This document shows, piece after piece, positions 61,425-64,000 of a stretch of 64,000 bases of DNA. Location: assembly GCF_030704535.1 (NCBI RefSeq), contig NC_081822.1:1560001-1624000 (forward strand), read 5' to 3'. This stretch comes from Vitis vinifera. Lineage: Eukaryota > Streptophyta > Magnoliopsida > Vitales > Vitaceae. The notes under the pieces are model-generated. The model did not search any database, had not been told where the DNA came from, and saw only the letters and a list, made by a program, of their open reading frames with translations. Position 1 is the first letter of the stretch, and every line of letters begins with the position of its first letter. A program made the translations under genes and the position numbers.

Positions 61425-61505
61425 GCCTTGGTGGTGAAATGTTAGGCACGCAAGACTTAAAATCTCGTGCTAAAAAGTGTGGTGGTTCAAGTCCTTTTCA
61501 AGGCA
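61425..61505 (+). pseudogene. tRNA-Leu-like cassette with TAA anticodon, unit 10
   Basis: 81 bp. It shares the CTTAAAA loop (TAA) with unit 9. GTTAGGCACG in the D region. B-box intact. The unit is followed by a class A-type linker, and then the array ends. Confidence 0.85.
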
Positions 61506-61645
61506 TAATATTAAGAATGCTCATTATTTTGTGGCTTGAAATGGTTTTTCTATAATTCTAATGAATTATTTTCATGTTTTTTTTGTTTATGCTATTTTAT
61601 TTTTATTTGTTATATATTTTAAGTTATTTTAAAATATTTATTGCT

Positions 61646-62500
61646 TATAAAACGAGAGTCTCAAAAGGCTTATGCTTCAAGGCTTATGCCTTTTCTAATT
61701 GGCACAAAAACGCTTTTGCCTTTAAAACTTTGGTTGGAAGGTGGTTTATCTTACGCCAAAGGGCATCAACTATATGTTCCTTATGGCAAATTGTGTAAAG
61801 AACTCTTGAGGGAGATTCATGACTTGAAGTGGGGCGAACCTCCAGGAGAGCAACAGACTTTCATCTTTGGCGAGTATCTAGCTAAAGATGAAAGATGATG
61901 TTATTACCTTCATTAAGTCCTGCACTATATGTTAGCTTGGCAAGACAACAAAAATAGGAAGTGGGGTAGTCATGGTTTGAGGGTTTTTGAAGGTCCAAGG
62001 ATACGGTACAATCTTGCTGATTGTGGACAAATTTTCCAAGTATGTTGTTTACATCCCTGCACCACATGTATGCCCTATTGAAGGAGCTGCTAGATTGTTC
62101 TTCAACCATGTGGTGAAACATTTTGGATTACTACAGCTAGCGGAGTACCTAAGGCATTATGTGACAGCAACTCAGCTAAACTGGTTGGAGCTACTGGAAA
62201 ACAACTCAGTTATATTATAATCTGCATAGGAGTTCTTCAATGGGACCGGCCCATTATGAAGTGGCAATTGAGCAGTAATCACACATGCCTCTAGATGTGA
62301 TTGCTAAGATGCAGCCAATGAACAACAATAGTCCTGCAACATTTAAATTTTCCAAGACTCGACAAGAATCATTGGACAAATCTAGACTATGTTCAGCATT
62401 CCCACCAAGCTGATTATCCTCCTTTGCTGAAGTTTTCCGCTGATTACGACTTCTGTTCAAGTTCATGAAGCCATTTTTTGAGGTAGACCCAACCCCTCAT
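61646..62500 (+). pseudogene. Decayed gypsy-type polyprotein (integrase region)
   Basis: Across frames it reads YAKGHQLYVPYGKLCKELLR, EIHDLKWGEPPGEQQ, KVQGYGTILLIVDKFSKYVV, YIPAPHVCPIEGAARLFFNH, VVKHFGLLQ, LRHYVTATQLNWLELLE and then YNLHRSSSMGPAHYEVA. These are the zinc-binding, core and C-terminal parts of a plant Ty3/gypsy integrase. The middle of the core, with the second and third acidic catalytic residues, is deleted between the VVKHFG and LRHYV segments. Stops and frame shifts are present. No LTR is recognised nearby. Confidence 0.88.
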
Positions 62501-62616
62501 GATTTCTTTTGAACCCTATCGAGAGAATCTTGGACTACAAACAAGCTAGTGATCAATAGAGGCAAGCCCTTGAAGACATCGAGAGGAATGGAGCTCAACC
62601 TTTGTCTATGCAGTTC

Positions 62617-64000
62617 CTACAAACCAGATTTGGGAAAAAAATCCCCTAGTTGGGGAAAAGATTCCTTTGCAAATGGGACCTCCCTGGATGACTGGTAGCC
62701 CATTCCATAGTTTAGGCTCTTTCTAGCTTTGGGTAGGTCTATCTTCTGAGTTTGATCCACAATAGGATAAGGGCTCCCTTTAGGTAAATGGGTTTGCCTC
62801 CATAATTTTCTGTTCTCCTTTTTTGCCCGGTCCATTTTTGCTGACAAGAACGGCCTGGAATCTTGAGAAAAACAGGTCCGACCCTCTAGCTGATTTATTG
62901 AAGCCAAGGACCTCTCTCCTCAGGAAAAGAATGGTCTTGTCCCCAATTAGGCTTCTTATGAAAGAAGGGCCCTCATGCAAACTTGGTCATGCATACTTGG
63001 TAGGTCTACAGAGTCTTGGAAATGGGCCAAAGCTTCACAATTGCTTTGCCTTTGCTCCATAGCCCCTTTAACCCCTTCACTTAAAATTTAAAAATAGAGA
63101 AGGTGGATTACAGTTGTCCTCTGCCAAAACTAAGTGTCTCATTATAAGACTCCTCCACAACCATTTGAATTCCAATTACACCTTAATTTTTACCACATAT
63201 CCCACATTGAGACCCATTCTTAGCCATTTGATAAACCTCCCTATGCTAATTCCTGCCACATGTCCTTGAGAATGACTCATTCCTCCCTTGAGTTGACTTT
63301 ACCTTTCCAACCGACCTTTCATTTTCATCTCTAACTACTACAATTAAGATGGTAAACACCCATACCCCATCTTTCACCTCAATCAATACGGGCATAACGA
63401 TGTTATCCACCTTCTTCTGAACCTACCCAATACCAATATGTTTTCTCTAGGTGACCATCTTCTTACTAAAGTTGTGCACCCACCCTTAAACCTAATACAT
63501 CCCAAATCCACAAAAATAATCCCTTTCCAACCATAAAAGGGATAATAGACACTATGCCTTTTTGACCCAAAGTTGCAGCTAAAGCTTGACCAATCTCAGC
63601 CCAATCAACATCAAACAAAAGGCATTTGCACACCATTGCTTTTGCCCATCTCTTAACTGGAACAAAGCCAGGACTCTTTGGCCCTTCCTCTTTGACTACT
63701 CTCATATAGGATCAATTCAAAGAACCTACTTTGTTGTAAAAAAATATTTCAAAACTACGAGATTGTCTTCCCTTATAAACTATCATCTTGGGTAGGGCTA
63801 CCAACAATGAAGAGATCTCCAGTTTCAATTTCTCCCAACCATTGCCTTTCAAACCCTCAGGAATTACTAAGAAAGTAGATTTTCGGTTAGATGTGAACTT
63901 TAGTCTTTCCTCTGTATTGTTGAATCTCACCTTCATTAAATGAACCTTAGTCCTTCCTCTGTATTTTTTGTTGAAACCCATGAAGCTCTTAATAACCTTC
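62617..64000 (-). pseudogene. LINE-like ORF1/DUF4283-type relic, runs off the right edge
   Basis: Minus-strand frames in order read GFNKKYRGRTKVHLMKVRFN, SNRKSTFLVIPEGLKGNGWE, EEGPKSPGFVPVKRWAKAMV, DVDWAEIGQALAATLGQKGI, VIEVKDGVWVFTI-like text near 63340-63400 and, further on, a basic tail (62617-62980). This pattern (FNKK, FLVIPEG, WxxxG-ALA, WVF) is the style of the ORF1-like protein of plant L1-type retroelements that are abundant in grape. Frames are interrupted. It is cut by the window end, so its 5' end is not visible. Confidence 0.55.

Larger units (their letters stand above)
58862..61645 (+). repeat. Tandem array of ten plastid tRNA-Leu-bearing units with trimer periodicity
   Basis: Ten units with spacings 286, 283, 275, 287, 273, 275, 286, 267 and 274. 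Each has a leader (TCTATACATCACACTAGATA, GATATCATATTCATGGAATA, CGATTCACTCTCAAGAT), an 80-81 bp tRNA-Leu-like cassette, a tail (TAATATT-AGAATGCTCATT) and an AT-rich linker. The leader, cassette and tail look like the plastid trnL-CAA locus. Units fall into classes. A (1, 4, 7) has GATTCAAAATC and TTTAGAATGTTC. B (2, 5, 8) has ACAT(A/G)CAAG and ATTAT(G/A)AATGC. C (3, 6, 9) has TTAAGAATGC and a linker lacking one TTTTAAAATA block. The order is ABC-ABC-ABC, and unit 10 has an A-type linker. This implies amplification of a trimer of about 835 bp. Confidence 0.93.

Noticed and set aside
58919..61505. Ten functional nuclear tRNA-Leu genes
   Set aside because: The D region lost its GG (AAATGTTAG), the anticodon stem has a mismatch and the T stem is weak in all units. 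They are annotated as tRNA-like pseudogenes.
58862..61645. CRISPR-like array of repeats and spacers
   Set aside because: This is a plant nuclear region. The whole unit of about 280 bp is repeated, linkers are not unique spacers, and no cas genes exist.

Overview
This is nuclear DNA from a dicot plant, most likely grapevine or a close relative. The reasons are the very AT-rich intergenic DNA, genes split by short GT-AG introns, chloroplast transit peptides, and retroelement relics of a style familiar from grape. The species is an inference from style; no database was searched. All coding calls come from reading the translations by eye, and exon borders were placed on splice consensus with reading phase kept across every junction.

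Layout. 1-3.6 kb is AT-rich and holds a foldback-type repeat. A four-exon DNL zinc-ribbon gene (organellar Hsp70 escort type) lies at 3.6-4.7 kb (+). After a spacer with a small LINE tail comes single-exon plastocyanin at 9.6-10.1 kb (+), convergent with a ten-exon phospholipase D-delta gene at 10.7-18.5 kb (-). 20-21.4 kb is repeat and LTR-like DNA. A broken purine permease lies at 23.4-24.4 kb (+), convergent with a 14-exon major-facilitator transporter at 24.9-28.6 kb (-). 28.6-39.4 kb is gene-poor and holds MITEs and a second LTR-like block. Single-exon SMT2 sterol methyltransferase (39.7-40.8 kb, +) and CDSP32 thioredoxin-like protein (43.5-44.4 kb, +) follow. At 45.2-46.8 kb a terminal-inverted-repeat element carries a broken piece of a spermidine synthase-like/methyltransferase gene. 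A syringolide-induced 14-1-1-like gene sits at 49.5-50.3 kb (-). From 51.8 kb to the end I find no intact gene.

The last 12 kb is the most unusual part. It contains a 312-bp triplication behind a TATA plus telobox, a 25-bp minisatellite, a roughly 90-bp tandem array, a 25S rRNA piece fused directly to an 18S rRNA piece in the reverse of normal order, a decayed gypsy gag, and ten tandem units of about 275-287 bp. Each of these units carries a plastid-type tRNA-Leu(CAA) cassette, and the units are organised as an A-B-C trimer. A decayed gypsy integrase and a minus-strand LINE-like relic follow.

The genes are ordinary, mostly unrelated housekeeping or stress genes with no operon-like relationship. 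Plastocyanin and CDSP32 act in the chloroplast, SMT2 in membrane sterol synthesis, and PLD-delta in membrane lipid signalling. The novelty here is in the repeats and chimeric relics.
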